Positions 49,933 to 58,826 of a stretch of DNA of 64,000 nucleotides are shown one piece after another. A program made the position numbers and the translations under genes. The number at the start of each line of letters is the position of its first letter. Position 1 is the first letter of the stretch. The stretch is from positions 81,610 through 145,609 of the forward strand of contig CAYJMG010000005.1 in NCBI GenBank assembly GCA_964371355.1. Reading direction: 5' to 3'. The notes beneath the pieces were generated by a model. The model saw only the letters and a program-made list of their open reading frames with translations. It did not search any database and was not told the origin of the DNA. This DNA is from JACRBR01 sp964371355 (GTDB taxonomy: Bacteria > Chloroflexota > Dehalococcoidia > DSTF01 > JACRBR01).

Positions 49933-52569
49933 CTACCCACGTGCCCGCTCGCGCAGCTCGTACAGACGCGTCATCGCCTCCAGCGGCGTCAGACTGTCCA
50001 CGTCCAGCTCCGCCAGTTCCCGCCGCAGGCCGTCGTCCGGCGGCGTCGGCGCGAACAGCGAGAGCTGCGGCGCTTTCGGAGCCCGGCGTGAGCGCTCCTC
50101 GCCAGCGGCCTCCGACTCCAATTCGAGCAGCACCTCGCGCGCCCGCTGTACCACCGCCTTCGGCAGCCCCGCCAACTCGGCCACGTGGACGCCGTAGCTC
50201 CGATCCGCGCCTCCCGGCACGATGCGCCGAAGGAACACGATGCGCCCCTGCTCCTCGGCCACCACCACGTTGTAGTTCCGCACGCGCGGCAGGTGGCCCG
50301 CCAGCTCCGTCAGCTCGTGGTAGTGGGTGGCGAACAGCGTCTTCGCGGCCATCCCAGGCCGGTTGTGCAGGTACTCGACGACGGCGCGGGCGATGGCCAT
50401 GCCGTCGTACGTGCTCGTCCCGCGCCCGATCTCGTCCAGGATGATGAGCGACCGCGATGTTGCGTTGTGCAGGATCGCGCTTGTCTCTGTCATCTCCACC
50501 ATGAACGTCGACTGCCCCGACGTCAGGTCGTCGCCCGCGCCGACGCGCGTGAAGATCCGGTCGACCACGCCGATCCGCGCCGCGGCCGCCGGCACGTAGC
50601 TCCCGATTTGCGCCATGAGCACGATCACGGCCACCTGGCGCAGGTAGGTCGACTTGCCGGCCATGTTCGGCCCTGTCAGCACGACGATCTGCGCACCCGA
50701 CGAGGACAGCGCCGTGTCGTTCGGCACGAACGCCCCCGCCGCCAGGGACCGCTCGACCATCGGATGCCGTCCGTCCTTGATCTCGATAGCGTCCCCGCCG
50801 TCGAGCGTCGGACGCACGTACGCATAGCGCGCCGCCGCGTCCGCCAGCCCGCACGCCACGTCCAGCTCGGCCAGCGCCTCCGCCGTCGCCAGCACCTGCG
50901 CCGCAGCGGCCGACACCTGCGCGCACACCTGCCGGTAGATCGCCGTCTCCAACTCCTGCGCCCGGTCCTTCGCGCTCAGGATCTGTGTCTCGTATTCACG
51001 GAGTTGCTGCGTGCTATAGCGCTCGCCGTTCACCAGCGATTGCCGCCGCTCGTAGTGTTCCGGCGCCAGCCCCGCGTTCGCCTTGCTCACCTCGATGTAG
51101 TAGCCGAACACCCGGCTGTACCCGACCTTCAGCGACTTGATGCCGGTGCGCTCGCGCTCACCCGCCTCCAGCTCGGCCACGAAGCGTCGCACGTCGCGCG
51201 TGATCAGCCGCAGCCGGTCCAGCTCCTCCGAAAACCCCGCCCGCACCACCTCCCCCGACTCCAGGGTTGCCCCCGGCTCGTCGGCGATCGCCTGGGCGAC
51301 CGCCGCCACGACGTCGCCGCACTCGTGCATCCGGCCGGCGATGTCCGCCACGCGGGCGTCAACGCCATCCGCGCCCGCTCCGCCCCCCGATCGTTGACCT
51401 GCCACGGACTCTCTCATGGCCGGAATGGCCTCCAGCCCCCGGCGCAGCGCCACCAGCTCCCGCGGCTGCGCGCTCCCAGCCACCACCCGTCCGACCACGC
51501 GCTCGAGGTCCGGCAGCGATCCCAGCAGCTCCCGCAGCCGCCCGCGCCGCAGCCCGCTTTCCTCGCAGAACGCGACCTCGTCCAGCCGCCGCTCGATGGC
51601 CGCGATGTCGCATAGCGGCTGACCGATCCGGCGCCGCAGCAGCCGCGCGCCCATCGACGAGCACGTGAGATCCAGCGTGTGCAGCAGCGACCCCTCGCGC
51701 CGGCCGTCCAGCCCGGCCGAGAACAGCTCCAGATTCCGCATCGTGTGCGCGTCCAGCCCGACGTACTCCGCCGGGCGCCACGCGCGGATCGCCGTCACAA
51801 GAGGCGCACTCGCCGCCTGATTCTCGCGCAGGTACAGGATCGCCGCCGCGCTCGCGTCGACCGCGGGGGACGCCGCCTCGATCCCGAACGCCTCGGGCGA
51901 TGCCACCCGAAAGTGCTCTTGCACCGTCACCGTCGCTAGCTCGTGTTCGAACCACAGCGGCTCGCAGCGCGTCAGGTGGTACGCCCCATCGAGCCAGCCC
52001 GGCGGCTCGACGTCCGACGGCAGCAGCACCTCCGCCGGCCGGATCCGCGCCAGCTCCGCCGCCGCCGACTCGCCGCGCACCGCTCCCGCCACGAACTCCC
52101 CCGTCGAGATGTCGACGTACGCCAGGCCCGCGTTGCCCGCCCACGGGTCGTCGCCAGTCCGCCGCGTTTTCGTGGGCGCCAGGCACGCCAGGTAGTTGTT
52201 CGCCCGCTCGTCCAGCAGCGTGTTCTCGATAAGGGTGCCCGGCGTGACGACGCGCACCACGCGCCGCTCGACGATGCCCTTCGTCGTCGCCGGATCGCCC
52301 ATCTGCTCGCACAGCGCGACCTTGTATCCCTTCGCGATGAGCTTCGCGATGTACCCGTCGACCGCGTGGTAAGGGATCCCCGCAAGCGGCACGCGCAGCC
52401 CCTTCCCCATCGGCTTCGACGTCAGCGTGATCTCCAGCTCGCGCGCGCACAGATCCGCGTCGTCGTCGAATGTCTCGTAGAAGTCGCCCAGCCGGAAGAA
52501 CACGATCGCGTGCGGATACCGCCGCTTCACGTCGAGGTACTGCCGCCGGATCGGCGTGATCTCGCTCAT
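49933..52569 (-). CDS. mutS: DNA mismatch repair protein MutS
   Basis: 878 residues from ATG 52569. Recognises mismatches and recruits MutL. The N-terminal mismatch-binding motif is in FFRLGDFYETF (the Phe-x-Glu wedge as FYE). Connector, lever and clamp domains follow. The ATPase has GPNMAGKST (Walker A), STFMVEMTETS and LIILDEIGRGTSTYDG (Walker B and signature). C-terminal end LTPLEAMTRLYELRERA is as in MutS1. An insertion of Gly/Ala (SGGGAGADG) near residue 400 lies in the lever region. Confidence 0.98.
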   Translation of the reverse strand: MSEITPIRRQYLDVKRRYPHAIVFFRLGDFYETFDDDADLCARELEITLTSKPMGKGLRVPLAGIPYHAVDGYIAKLIAKGYKVALCEQMGDPATTKGIVERRVVRVVTPGTLIENTLLDERANNYLACLAPTKTRRTGDDPWAGNAGLAYVDISTGEFVAGAVRGESAAAELARIRPAEVLLPSDVEPPGWLDGAYHLTRCEPLWFEHELATVTVQEHFRVASPEAFGIEAASPAVDASAAAILYLRENQAASAPLVTAIRAWRPAEYVGLDAHTMRNLELFSAGLDGRREGSLLHTLDLTCSSMGARLLRRRIGQPLCDIAAIERRLDEVAFCEESGLRRGRLRELLGSLPDLERVVGRVVAGSAQPRELVALRRGLEAIPAMRESVAGQRSGGGAGADGVDARVADIAGRMHECGDVVAAVAQAIADEPGATLESGEVVRAGFSEELDRLRLITRDVRRFVAELEAGERERTGIKSLKVGYSRVFGYYIEVSKANAGLAPEHYERRQSLVNGERYSTQQLREYETQILSAKDRAQELETAIYRQVCAQVSAAAAQVLATAEALAELDVACGLADAAARYAYVRPTLDGGDAIEIKDGRHPMVERSLAAGAFVPNDTALSSSGAQIVVLTGPNMAGKSTYLRQVAVIVLMAQIGSYVPAAAARIGVVDRIFTRVGAGDDLTSGQSTFMVEMTETSAILHNATSRSLIILDEIGRGTSTYDGMAIARAVVEYLHNRPGMAAKTLFATHYHELTELAGHLPRVRNYNVVVAEEQGRIVFLRRIVPGGADRSYGVHVAELAGLPKAVVQRAREVLLELESEAAGEERSRRAPKAPQLSLFAPTPPDDGLRRELAELDVDSLTPLEAMTRLYELRERARG

Positions 52570-52627
52570 GTTGTGCGAGTGTACAGCCCCGCTCGCCAGC
52601 CGCGACCGACACTTATGTCGCGAACGC

Positions 52628-52651
52628 AAAAGGACGGCCGAAAGGCCGTCC
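52628..52651 (-). terminator. Intrinsic terminator after the small membrane protein gene
   Basis: On the minus strand GGACGGCC-TTTC-GGCCGTCC followed by TTTT. An 8-base perfect stem placed 25 bases after the stop at 52676 and before the mutS start. Confidence 0.8.
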
Positions 52652-52675
52652 GAACCGTCCACTGTGACCTGTGAG

Positions 52676-52996
52676 CTACTGGCCCCTATCGTCTGTCCCC
52701 GGTCCCCTATCGCGAGCCGCCCACTTCTCCGCGTACTGCATCAGGAAGAACATCGGCACCGCCGCCAGCATCGTCGGCACCCCGATCAGCAGCCCCGTGA
52801 TGCCGACCAGGCTGATGAACAGCCCGAACGAGATGCACAGCCCCATCCCAAGCACGGCAATGATCCGGATGATCGCGATAACCGACGACACCTGCTCCGG
52901 GGGCTCCGCCGCCTCCGTCTCGAATCCGAACCCGTCGTCGTCCGCGTCGGTCTGCGCCGGCCCCGCCGTCTGATTCGCCTCCACGTCAGTAGTCAC
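52676..52996 (-). CDS. Small membrane protein of unknown function
   Basis: 106 residues. An acidic N-terminus (about 1-35, DADDDGFGFETEAAEPPE) is followed by two or three hydrophobic helices (SSVIAIIRIIAVLGMGLCI, GLFISLVGITGLLIGVPTML and a shorter one, AAVPMFFLM). The C-terminal DRGPGTDDRGQ is encoded by a CCCCTGTC-type repeat, so the last ten residues are probably not conserved. No family recognised. Confidence 0.6.
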   Translation of the reverse strand: MTTDVEANQTAGPAQTDADDDGFGFETEAAEPPEQVSSVIAIIRIIAVLGMGLCISFGLFISLVGITGLLIGVPTMLAAVPMFFLMQYAEKWAARDRGPGTDDRGQ

Positions 52997-53159
52997 GTCA
53001 GTGATCGTATCGGACTCGCCCTTCGGCCGGTAATCCTCCGTCCAGTTTCACCCAGATCCCGCTCCCCTGTCCCGCTTCTCACATCTCACGTCCCGCTTCT
53101 CACTTCTTAATGACGGGCCTGCCGCCGGACGGCGCCGATACCTCAGCGCCCGCTAATCG

Positions 53160-53390
53160 CTAACCTTGCGATGCCGCCGCGCGCGCGCGCTTCAGCACGA
53201 AGTAGCTGCTCTCCGGCCTCAGAAGGGGAAGCATGCCGGTCAATTCCCAGCCGTCCTCGCCGAGCTTGTCGAGGTAGCCGCGGACGAACCCGGTGCGGTG
53301 TTCACCGCCCTGTCGGATGTACTCCGCCCCTTCTGACGAAATCCTGCCTCGAAAATCCACGTACACGACCTTGTACTCCCAATTCGCCAT
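53160..53390 (-). CDS. DUF4177-like small protein
   Basis: 76 residues from ATG 53390, with AAGGAGAG upstream. The pattern WEYKVVYVDFRG then LDKLGEDGWELTGMLPL then SYFVLKRA is that of the DUF4177-type small alpha-beta proteins. The function is unknown. The end is a short basic tail. It sits among repeat-rich intergenic DNA, and 52997-53159 contains two copies of GTCCCGCTTCTCAC. Confidence 0.75.
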   Translation of the reverse strand: MANWEYKVVYVDFRGRISSEGAEYIRQGGEHRTGFVRGYLDKLGEDGWELTGMLPLLRPESSYFVLKRARAAASQG

Positions 53391-53556
53391 GGGACTCTCC
53401 TTAAACCACGGCACTGAACGGCATCCGCGTACGCCCGTCTCGACGGCAGGCCCGCCCTCAGTCTCGCACACCGCGCAAGCCCCCGGCGCACACACGACGC
53501 TGCGGTTTCTGCAACGAGGACCAGGAGATTCGGATCTTCGAACGACTCACTACCAA

Positions 53557-54363
53557 CTACGAACTGATCCCCACCCCACCGTCGATCGTCACACACTCCC
53601 CCGTCACCATGTCCGCTCCCTCGATCAGCGACAGCACGAGCTGTGACACCGTCTCCGGCGTGCACACGCCCTTCAGCGGCGCCTGCCGCGTCTGATGCGC
53701 CTTCGCCGCCTCGTACACCTGGTCGCCCAGCCCGTTCCGCAACCAGCGCGTCTCGATGAACCCCGGCGCCACCGCGTTCACCCGGATCTCCGGCCCCAGC
53801 ACCTTCGCCAGCGACACCGTCATGTTGATAAGGGCCGCCTTCGACGCCGCGTACGCGATCGATGAACCCGTCGCCCGCGTCCCGGCCACCGACGCGATGT
53901 TCACGATCGCCGCGCCCGGCGCCCCCGCCTCGCACGCCGCGCGCATCGCCTTCGCCGCTGCCCGCGAGCAGAAGAACGCGCCTTTCACGTTCACGGAGAA
54001 GATATCGTCCCAGTACTCGCTCTTCATGCCGTCGAGGTCGGCGAAGTTCACGAAGTGCGTTGTCGCCGCGTTGTTGACCAGCACGTGCAGCCCGCCGAAC
54101 GTCTCGACTGCCCGTCCGACCATCGCCTGCACCTGCGCATCGTCCGAGACGTCCGCCTTTACCAGTAGCGCCTTCCCGCCCGCGGCCCCCACCAGGCCCA
54201 CCGCCTCCTTCGCGTCGTCCTCCGACCTCGAGTAGTTCACCACGACGTTCGCCCCGCGCCGCGCCAGGCCGACCGCCACCTGCCGCCCCACGCCCACCGC
54301 CGACCCCGTGACGATTGCAGTCTTCCCCTTGAGATCCAACGCCGCTGCCTCCTCGCTCGCCAT
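53557..54363 (-). CDS. Short-chain dehydrogenase/reductase (SDR)
   Basis: 268 residues from ATG 54363. Classical SDR: TGSAVGVGRQVAVGLA (cofactor TGxxxGxG), NNAATTHF (NNAG-like), catalytic Ser in NIASVAGT, YAASK (YxxxK), and APGFIETRW. Arg in VVVNYSRSEDDAK after the second strand favours NADP(H). FabG-like size, but the substrate is not determined. Confidence 0.9.
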   Translation of the reverse strand: MASEEAAALDLKGKTAIVTGSAVGVGRQVAVGLARRGANVVVNYSRSEDDAKEAVGLVGAAGGKALLVKADVSDDAQVQAMVGRAVETFGGLHVLVNNAATTHFVNFADLDGMKSEYWDDIFSVNVKGAFFCSRAAAKAMRAACEAGAPGAAIVNIASVAGTRATGSSIAYAASKAALINMTVSLAKVLGPEIRVNAVAPGFIETRWLRNGLGDQVYEAAKAHQTRQAPLKGVCTPETVSQLVLSLIEGADMVTGECVTIDGGVGISS

Positions 54364-54372
54364 TTCGCGTAG

Positions 54373-54392
54373 GGGCGCAGCAGGCTGCGCCC
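54373..54392. repeat. REP-like palindrome upstream of the SDR gene
   Basis: GGGCGCAG-CAGG-CTGCGCCC, a perfect 8+4+8 inverted repeat. A near-identical copy lies at 39818-39837. The rest of 54364-54584 shows no gene. Confidence 0.5.
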
Positions 54393-54584
54393 GGCCGGTT
54401 CCGCGCCATGATCGCAGCGCGGCCTGGCATGGGCCAGTGCAACGCCCCGCCACCGGCACCCGTTGTTACCCCTGGAGTGGCCAACGTATGGGCCCGAGGC
54501 CTCCGCATGACCGGGATTCTGCCCCGCCGTCTACGGGGAGCGCCCGGAGTCGGGCCAGCCTCGAACAAGGTAGACTGACCGGCG

Positions 54585-55667
54585 ATGAAGACACCGATAA
54601 AGGGCCTCGTCATCAGCGGCGGCAAGGGCTCCCGCCTGCGCCCGTTCACCTACACGGGCGCCAAGCAGATGGTCCCCATCGCCAACAAGCCCATCCTCTT
54701 CTACGTCGTCGAGCACCTGGCCCAGGCCGGCATCAACGACATCACCATCGTCGTCTCGCCCGAGACCGGGGACCAGATCCGCCGGGAGACCGGCGACGGC
54801 GCCCGCTTCGGAGCCCGCATCAGCTACCTCGACCAACTCCAGCCAGGCGGCATCGCCCAGGCTGTCGGCCTGGCCCGCGATGCGATGGACGGCGCCCCGT
54901 TTGTCACCTTCCTGGGCGACAACTTCCTCACGCACGGCATCGTGGACTACGTGCAGGCCTTCGCCGCTTCCGGCGACGACGCCTGCATCATGCTGAAGCA
55001 GGTCCCCGACGCCCGCCAGTTCGGCGTCGCCCGCTTCGAGGGCGAGCGCCTCGTCCAGGTCGTCGAGAAGCCGAAGGATCCGCCTTCCGACCTCGCCGTC
55101 ATTGGCATCTACATGTTCACGGCGCGCGTCTTCGAGGCGATTTCCAGCATCAAGCCCTCCGCGCGGGGCGAACTTGAGATCACGGACACCATCCAGTGGC
55201 TGCTCGACCACGGCGACAACGTCCGGGCCGAGGTCGTCGACGGCGAATGGATCGACACAGGCCGCCACGACGACCTGCTCTCCGCCAACCGCATCGTGCT
55301 CGAGACCCTTCCCGGTGACACATCCGGCGGCGAGATCGATGGGCAGAGCAAGCTGCACGGTCGGGTCGTCCTCCAGCCGGGCTCCAGAGTCATCAACAGC
55401 GTCATCTCCGGTCCCGCCATCATCGGCGAGCGCACCGTGATCGAGAACGCCTACATCGGACCATTCACCTCGATCGACCGCGACTGCCACATCATGGAGA
55501 GCGAGATCAGCGGATCCGTGGTGCTCGAGAAGACCACCATCAAGCACCTGGGGCACCGAATCGAGCATTCCCTTATCGGCCGCGATGTCCAGCTGTCCGG
55601 CGACGACCGCAAGCCACGCGGCTACCAGCTCATCCTCGGTGACTTCAGCCGCGTGCGGGTGCCCTGA
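54585..55667 (+). CDS. rmlA: Glucose-1-phosphate thymidylyltransferase, long form with beta-helix tail
   Basis: 360 residues. Makes dTDP-glucose from Glc-1-P and dTTP. The nucleotidyltransferase core has SGGKGSRLRPFTYTGAKQMVPIANKPI and FLGDNFLTHGI, with EWIDTGRHDDLLSANRIVLE near residue 230. From about 250 a left-handed beta-helix with hexapeptide-like repeats follows (VISGPAIIGERTVIENAYIGPFTSI). This long form is typical of deoxysugar pathways other than simple rhamnose as well. It is coupled to rmlB by a TGATG overlap. Confidence 0.93.
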   Translation: MKTPIKGLVISGGKGSRLRPFTYTGAKQMVPIANKPILFYVVEHLAQAGINDITIVVSPETGDQIRRETGDGARFGARISYLDQLQPGGIAQAVGLARDAMDGAPFVTFLGDNFLTHGIVDYVQAFAASGDDACIMLKQVPDARQFGVARFEGERLVQVVEKPKDPPSDLAVIGIYMFTARVFEAISSIKPSARGELEITDTIQWLLDHGDNVRAEVVDGEWIDTGRHDDLLSANRIVLETLPGDTSGGEIDGQSKLHGRVVLQPGSRVINSVISGPAIIGERTVIENAYIGPFTSIDRDCHIMESEISGSVVLEKTTIKHLGHRIEHSLIGRDVQLSGDDRKPRGYQLILGDFSRVRVP

Positions 55668-56698
55668 TGCGCAAGCTCCTCGTCGCCGGCGGCGCCGGCT
55701 TCATCGGCAGCAACTTCATCCGCTACGTCATGCGTGAGCGCCCGAACACGCATATCGTGAACTTCGACGCCCTCACGTACGCCGGCAACCTCGAGAACCT
55801 GGCCGGCGTTGCCGATGACGGCCGCTACGCCTTCGTGCGCGGCAACGTCGCCGACGCCGCGGCTGTCGGCGAGGCGATGCGCGGCTGCGACGCAGTCGTG
55901 AACTTCGCCGCCGAGTCGCACGTCGACCGCTCGATCCACGATGCGGCGGACTTCATGGAGACGAACCTGCGGGGCGCGTACAACGTGCTGTCCGGCGCGC
56001 GCGACCAGGGCGTCGAGCGCGTGCTGCACATCTCCACCGACGAGGTCTACGGCCCGGCCACGGAAGAGAATCCGCGCCGCGAGGATGACCCCTTCAAGCC
56101 GCGTAGCCCCTACGCCGTCAGCAAGGCCGCCGGCGACATGATGTGCCACGCCTTCGCCGAGACCTACGGTCTCCAGGTGGTCGTCGCGCGCCCGGCGAAC
56201 AACGTTGGCCCCTACCAGTATCCGGAGAAGGCGATCCCTCTGTTCGTGACGAACGCGCTAGAGGATCAGCCGCTGCCGGTGTACGGAGAAGGCTTGCAGA
56301 TGCGCGACCGGCTCTACGTCGAGGACAACTGCCGCGCGCTGTTACTCCTGCTCGAGCGTGGTGAGAAGGGCGAGGCGTACAACATCCAGGCCGACAACCA
56401 CCGTCCGAACATCGAGGTCGCGCGCGCGATCCTGGACCTGCTGGACAAGCCGTACAGCCTGATCCAGTTCGTCGAGGACCGGGCCGGCCACGACGCCTGC
56501 TACTACCTGGACTGGACCAAACTCCGTGCTCTCGGCTGGGAGCCAAACTACGACTTCGACGCCGCCATGCAGGCCACCGTCCGCTGGTATGCCGAGAACC
56601 GCGAATGGTGGCAGCGCATCAAGTCCGGCGACTTCCGCCAGTACTACGACCGCCAGTACGGCAAGCGCCTCGCCGAAGCCCGCCCCTATTCCACGTGA
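55667..56698 (+). CDS. rmlB: dTDP-glucose 4,6-dehydratase
   Basis: 343 residues. Converts dTDP-glucose to dTDP-4-keto-6-deoxyglucose. An extended SDR with GGAGFIGSNFIRYV (NAD binding), FAAESHVDRSI, HISTDEVYG (catalytic Thr-Asp-Glu), SPYAVSKAAGD (YxxxK) and RPANNVGPYQYPEKAIPLF. It shares a base with the rmlA stop (TGATG). A dispersed repeat (56717-56740) and a TCTGTGGATAA repeat fill the gap before rmlD. Confidence 0.96.
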   Translation: MRKLLVAGGAGFIGSNFIRYVMRERPNTHIVNFDALTYAGNLENLAGVADDGRYAFVRGNVADAAAVGEAMRGCDAVVNFAAESHVDRSIHDAADFMETNLRGAYNVLSGARDQGVERVLHISTDEVYGPATEENPRREDDPFKPRSPYAVSKAAGDMMCHAFAETYGLQVVVARPANNVGPYQYPEKAIPLFVTNALEDQPLPVYGEGLQMRDRLYVEDNCRALLLLLERGEKGEAYNIQADNHRPNIEVARAILDLLDKPYSLIQFVEDRAGHDACYYLDWTKLRALGWEPNYDFDAAMQATVRWYAENREWWQRIKSGDFRQYYDRQYGKRLAEARPYST

Positions 56699-56716
56699 TG
56701 ACGAAGCCCACGATGT

Positions 56717-56740
56717 CATCTTGAGCGCAGCGAAAGATCT
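56717..56740 (+). repeat. Dispersed repeat copy (GAGCGCAGCGA family)
   Basis: CATCTTGAGCGCAGCGAAAG then ATCT; matches 61073-61096 closely and 49311-49330 in its core. In the gap between rmlB and rmlD. Confidence 0.5.
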
Positions 56741-56835
56741 TCGTCGCGTTCCTCAAGTCCAGTTCGATAGACCACCTCGGGTCGAATGCACGCCGCATCG
56801 GTGCCCTCCTTGATTTCTGTGGATAAACTCTCCGG

Positions 56836-57687
56836 ATGAAGATCCTCATCACCGGCGCCAGCGGCCAGCTTGGCCGCAGTCTCCAGCGCACACTCGCCGC
56901 GCACGATGTCATCCCCCTCGCCCGCGCCGATCTCGACATCACCGACCGCGACGCTTGCGCCCGCGCCCTCGACCAGCACCGCCCCGACGCCGTCATCCAC
57001 TGCGCCGCCCTCACAGACACCAACCGCTGCGAGCAGGACCCCGCCCTCGCGCGCACCGTCAACGGAATCGGGACCGAGAACGTCGCTCGTGCGTGCACCC
57101 GCACGGGCACCCGCCTCGTCGCCATCGGCACCAACGAGGTCTTCGACGGCGCGCAGTCGACGCCGTACCTCGAGGACGCACACCCCAACCCCCTGAACGC
57201 TTACGCGCTCTCCAAGCTCGACGGGGAGGTCCTCGCTGCGTCGCACCATGCCGACACGCTCATCATCCGCGCCTCCTGGCTGTACGGCGAGGGTTATGTG
57301 AACTTCAACGAGAAGGTCCTGATCGCCGCGAAGGAAGGCCGCGCTCTCTCCTTCGTTACCGACGAGATCGCCACCCCCACAGCCACCGACGACCTTGCCG
57401 TCGCCATCGCCGCCCTCCTCGAGCACAACGCCTCGCCCGGCGTCTACCACCTCAGCAACGACGGCGCGGCCTCCCGATACGACTGGGCCGTCGAGATCCT
57501 CCGCCGTGCGGGCATGCCCGATACCCCGGTCGCCGCCATCACCACCGACGGACTGCGCGCCACCGGCTACACGGGCCCCCAGAAGCCCCCATACTCCGTC
57601 CTCGCCAACACCCGCGCCGCGGCCCTCGGCATCACCCTCCGCGACTGGCGGGCCGCCCTCAAGGACTACTTCGCCCGCCAATCCTGA
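56836..57687 (+). CDS. rmlD: dTDP-4-dehydrorhamnose reductase
   Basis: 283 residues. Reduces dTDP-4-keto-6-deoxyhexose with NAD(P)H. ITGASGQLGRSL at the start, VIHCAALTDTNRCEQDP, NEVFDGAQSTPYLEDA, NAYALSKLDGE (YxxxK) and RASWLYG. Separated from rmlB by 137 bases of repeats. No rmlC epimerase lies anywhere in the window. Confidence 0.93.
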   Translation: MKILITGASGQLGRSLQRTLAAHDVIPLARADLDITDRDACARALDQHRPDAVIHCAALTDTNRCEQDPALARTVNGIGTENVARACTRTGTRLVAIGTNEVFDGAQSTPYLEDAHPNPLNAYALSKLDGEVLAASHHADTLIIRASWLYGEGYVNFNEKVLIAAKEGRALSFVTDEIATPTATDDLAVAIAALLEHNASPGVYHLSNDGAASRYDWAVEILRRAGMPDTPVAAITTDGLRATGYTGPQKPPYSVLANTRAAALGITLRDWRAALKDYFARQS

Positions 57688-57720
57688 TGGAGCCCGGGCG
57701 CCCTCGTCCCCGTTATGTGG

Positions 57721-57740
57721 CGCAGGCGCCCTCGCCTGCG
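57721..57740. repeat. REP-like palindrome after rmlD
   Basis: CGCAGGCG-CCCT-CGCCTGCG, a perfect 8+4+8 inverted repeat. Together with 46649-46668 it fits CGCRGGCRYCCTCGCCYGCG. Confidence 0.55.
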
Positions 57741-57835
57741 CAATCGGCCGTAGGCTGATCCGACGCAGTACCATGCGCTGACATCAACCGTCATCGCGCC
57801 CGCACTGCCGCCGCTCAGCGATAGGTTCCAGGTCC

Positions 57836-58753
57836 TTGGCTTCAGCTCCCACCGTCACCATTGCCGTCATCAACTACAACAGCGCCGCCTTCATCGGCGA
57901 CCTGCTCGCCTCCCTGCGCGACGTGACGGACGCGCGCTACCGCCTGCTCGTCGTCGACGCCGCCTCGTCCGACGACTCGCTCGCCCGCATTGAGGCCGCC
58001 CGCCCCGACGCCGAGATCGTCCGGTGCGACGGCAACGTGGGCTTCGCCGCGGGTGCGAACATCGCCGTACGCCGTGTACTCGACGACGGCGAGTACATTC
58101 TGTTCCTGAACCCCGACACCACGGTCACCCCCGGCTTCCTGCGCGCGATGCTCGATGCCGTCGACGACAAGACCATCGTCGTCCCGAAGATCCTCTACAA
58201 GGACGACCCGCGCCTCATCAGCACGCACGCCGGCGGCTTCGACTGGCGCCTCGGCCTCTTTCGTGACACCTACCACGGCCTCCCCGACGGCCCCGTCACG
58301 TCCGCCCGCCGTGACGATCTCGAGACGGCTTCTTTCGCCTGTGCCCTCGTCCCGGCTCGGGCGTTCCGCGACGCCGACCTCCTCGACGAGCGCTTCTTCA
58401 TGTACTACGAAGAGACCGACTGGCTCCGCCGGGCCCGCGCCTGTGGCTACCGTATCCGCTACGAGCCCGCCGCCGTCGTGTACCACCGCGAGTCCGGGTC
58501 CTCCGGGGGCGGCTGGATGACGCCGTTCAAGCTCTACTACGCCACCCGCAACCGCCTCTACCTCGTCCACAAGAACACCGCCTCCCGCCGCGACTATGCC
58601 ACGTTCACCGTGTACTTCTGGCTCACCCGCCTCGGTGCCACCGCGCGCCTCGCCGCCCGCCGCGACTGGCGCCTCCTCCGCGCCATGTGGCGCGGCGTCC
58701 GCGACTACTACCGTGGCCGCATGGGCCGCACCTACCAGGTCCGCGACTTCTAG
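57836..58753 (+). CDS. Family 2 glycosyltransferase (rhamnosyltransferase-like)
   Basis: 305 residues from TTG 57836, the only plausible start. GT-A fold: TVTIAVINYNSAAFIGDLLASL, DAASSDDSL, GNVGFAAGANIAV and LNPDTTVTPGF (DxD-like), then YYEETDWLRRARACGYRIRY. Similar to wbbL-type rhamnosyltransferases. It probably adds one sugar, perhaps the deoxyhexose made by RmlABD, during surface polysaccharide assembly on the inner membrane face. Confidence 0.88.
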   Translation: MASAPTVTIAVINYNSAAFIGDLLASLRDVTDARYRLLVVDAASSDDSLARIEAARPDAEIVRCDGNVGFAAGANIAVRRVLDDGEYILFLNPDTTVTPGFLRAMLDAVDDKTIVVPKILYKDDPRLISTHAGGFDWRLGLFRDTYHGLPDGPVTSARRDDLETASFACALVPARAFRDADLLDERFFMYYEETDWLRRARACGYRIRYEPAAVVYHRESGSSGGGWMTPFKLYYATRNRLYLVHKNTASRRDYATFTVYFWLTRLGATARLAARRDWRLLRAMWRGVRDYYRGRMGRTYQVRDF

Positions 58754-58826
58754 GTCTCCGGTCATGGGTTCTCGGTTCTCGCGCGTCCCCTCTGTAAAAT
58801 CTGTGAGATCTGTGGATAATTCCCCG

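Noticed and set aside
46014..52569. mutL-mutS operon
   Set aside because: Both are on the minus strand, but a divergent protease and a PPOX gene with its own ribosome site lie between them, so they are not one transcript.
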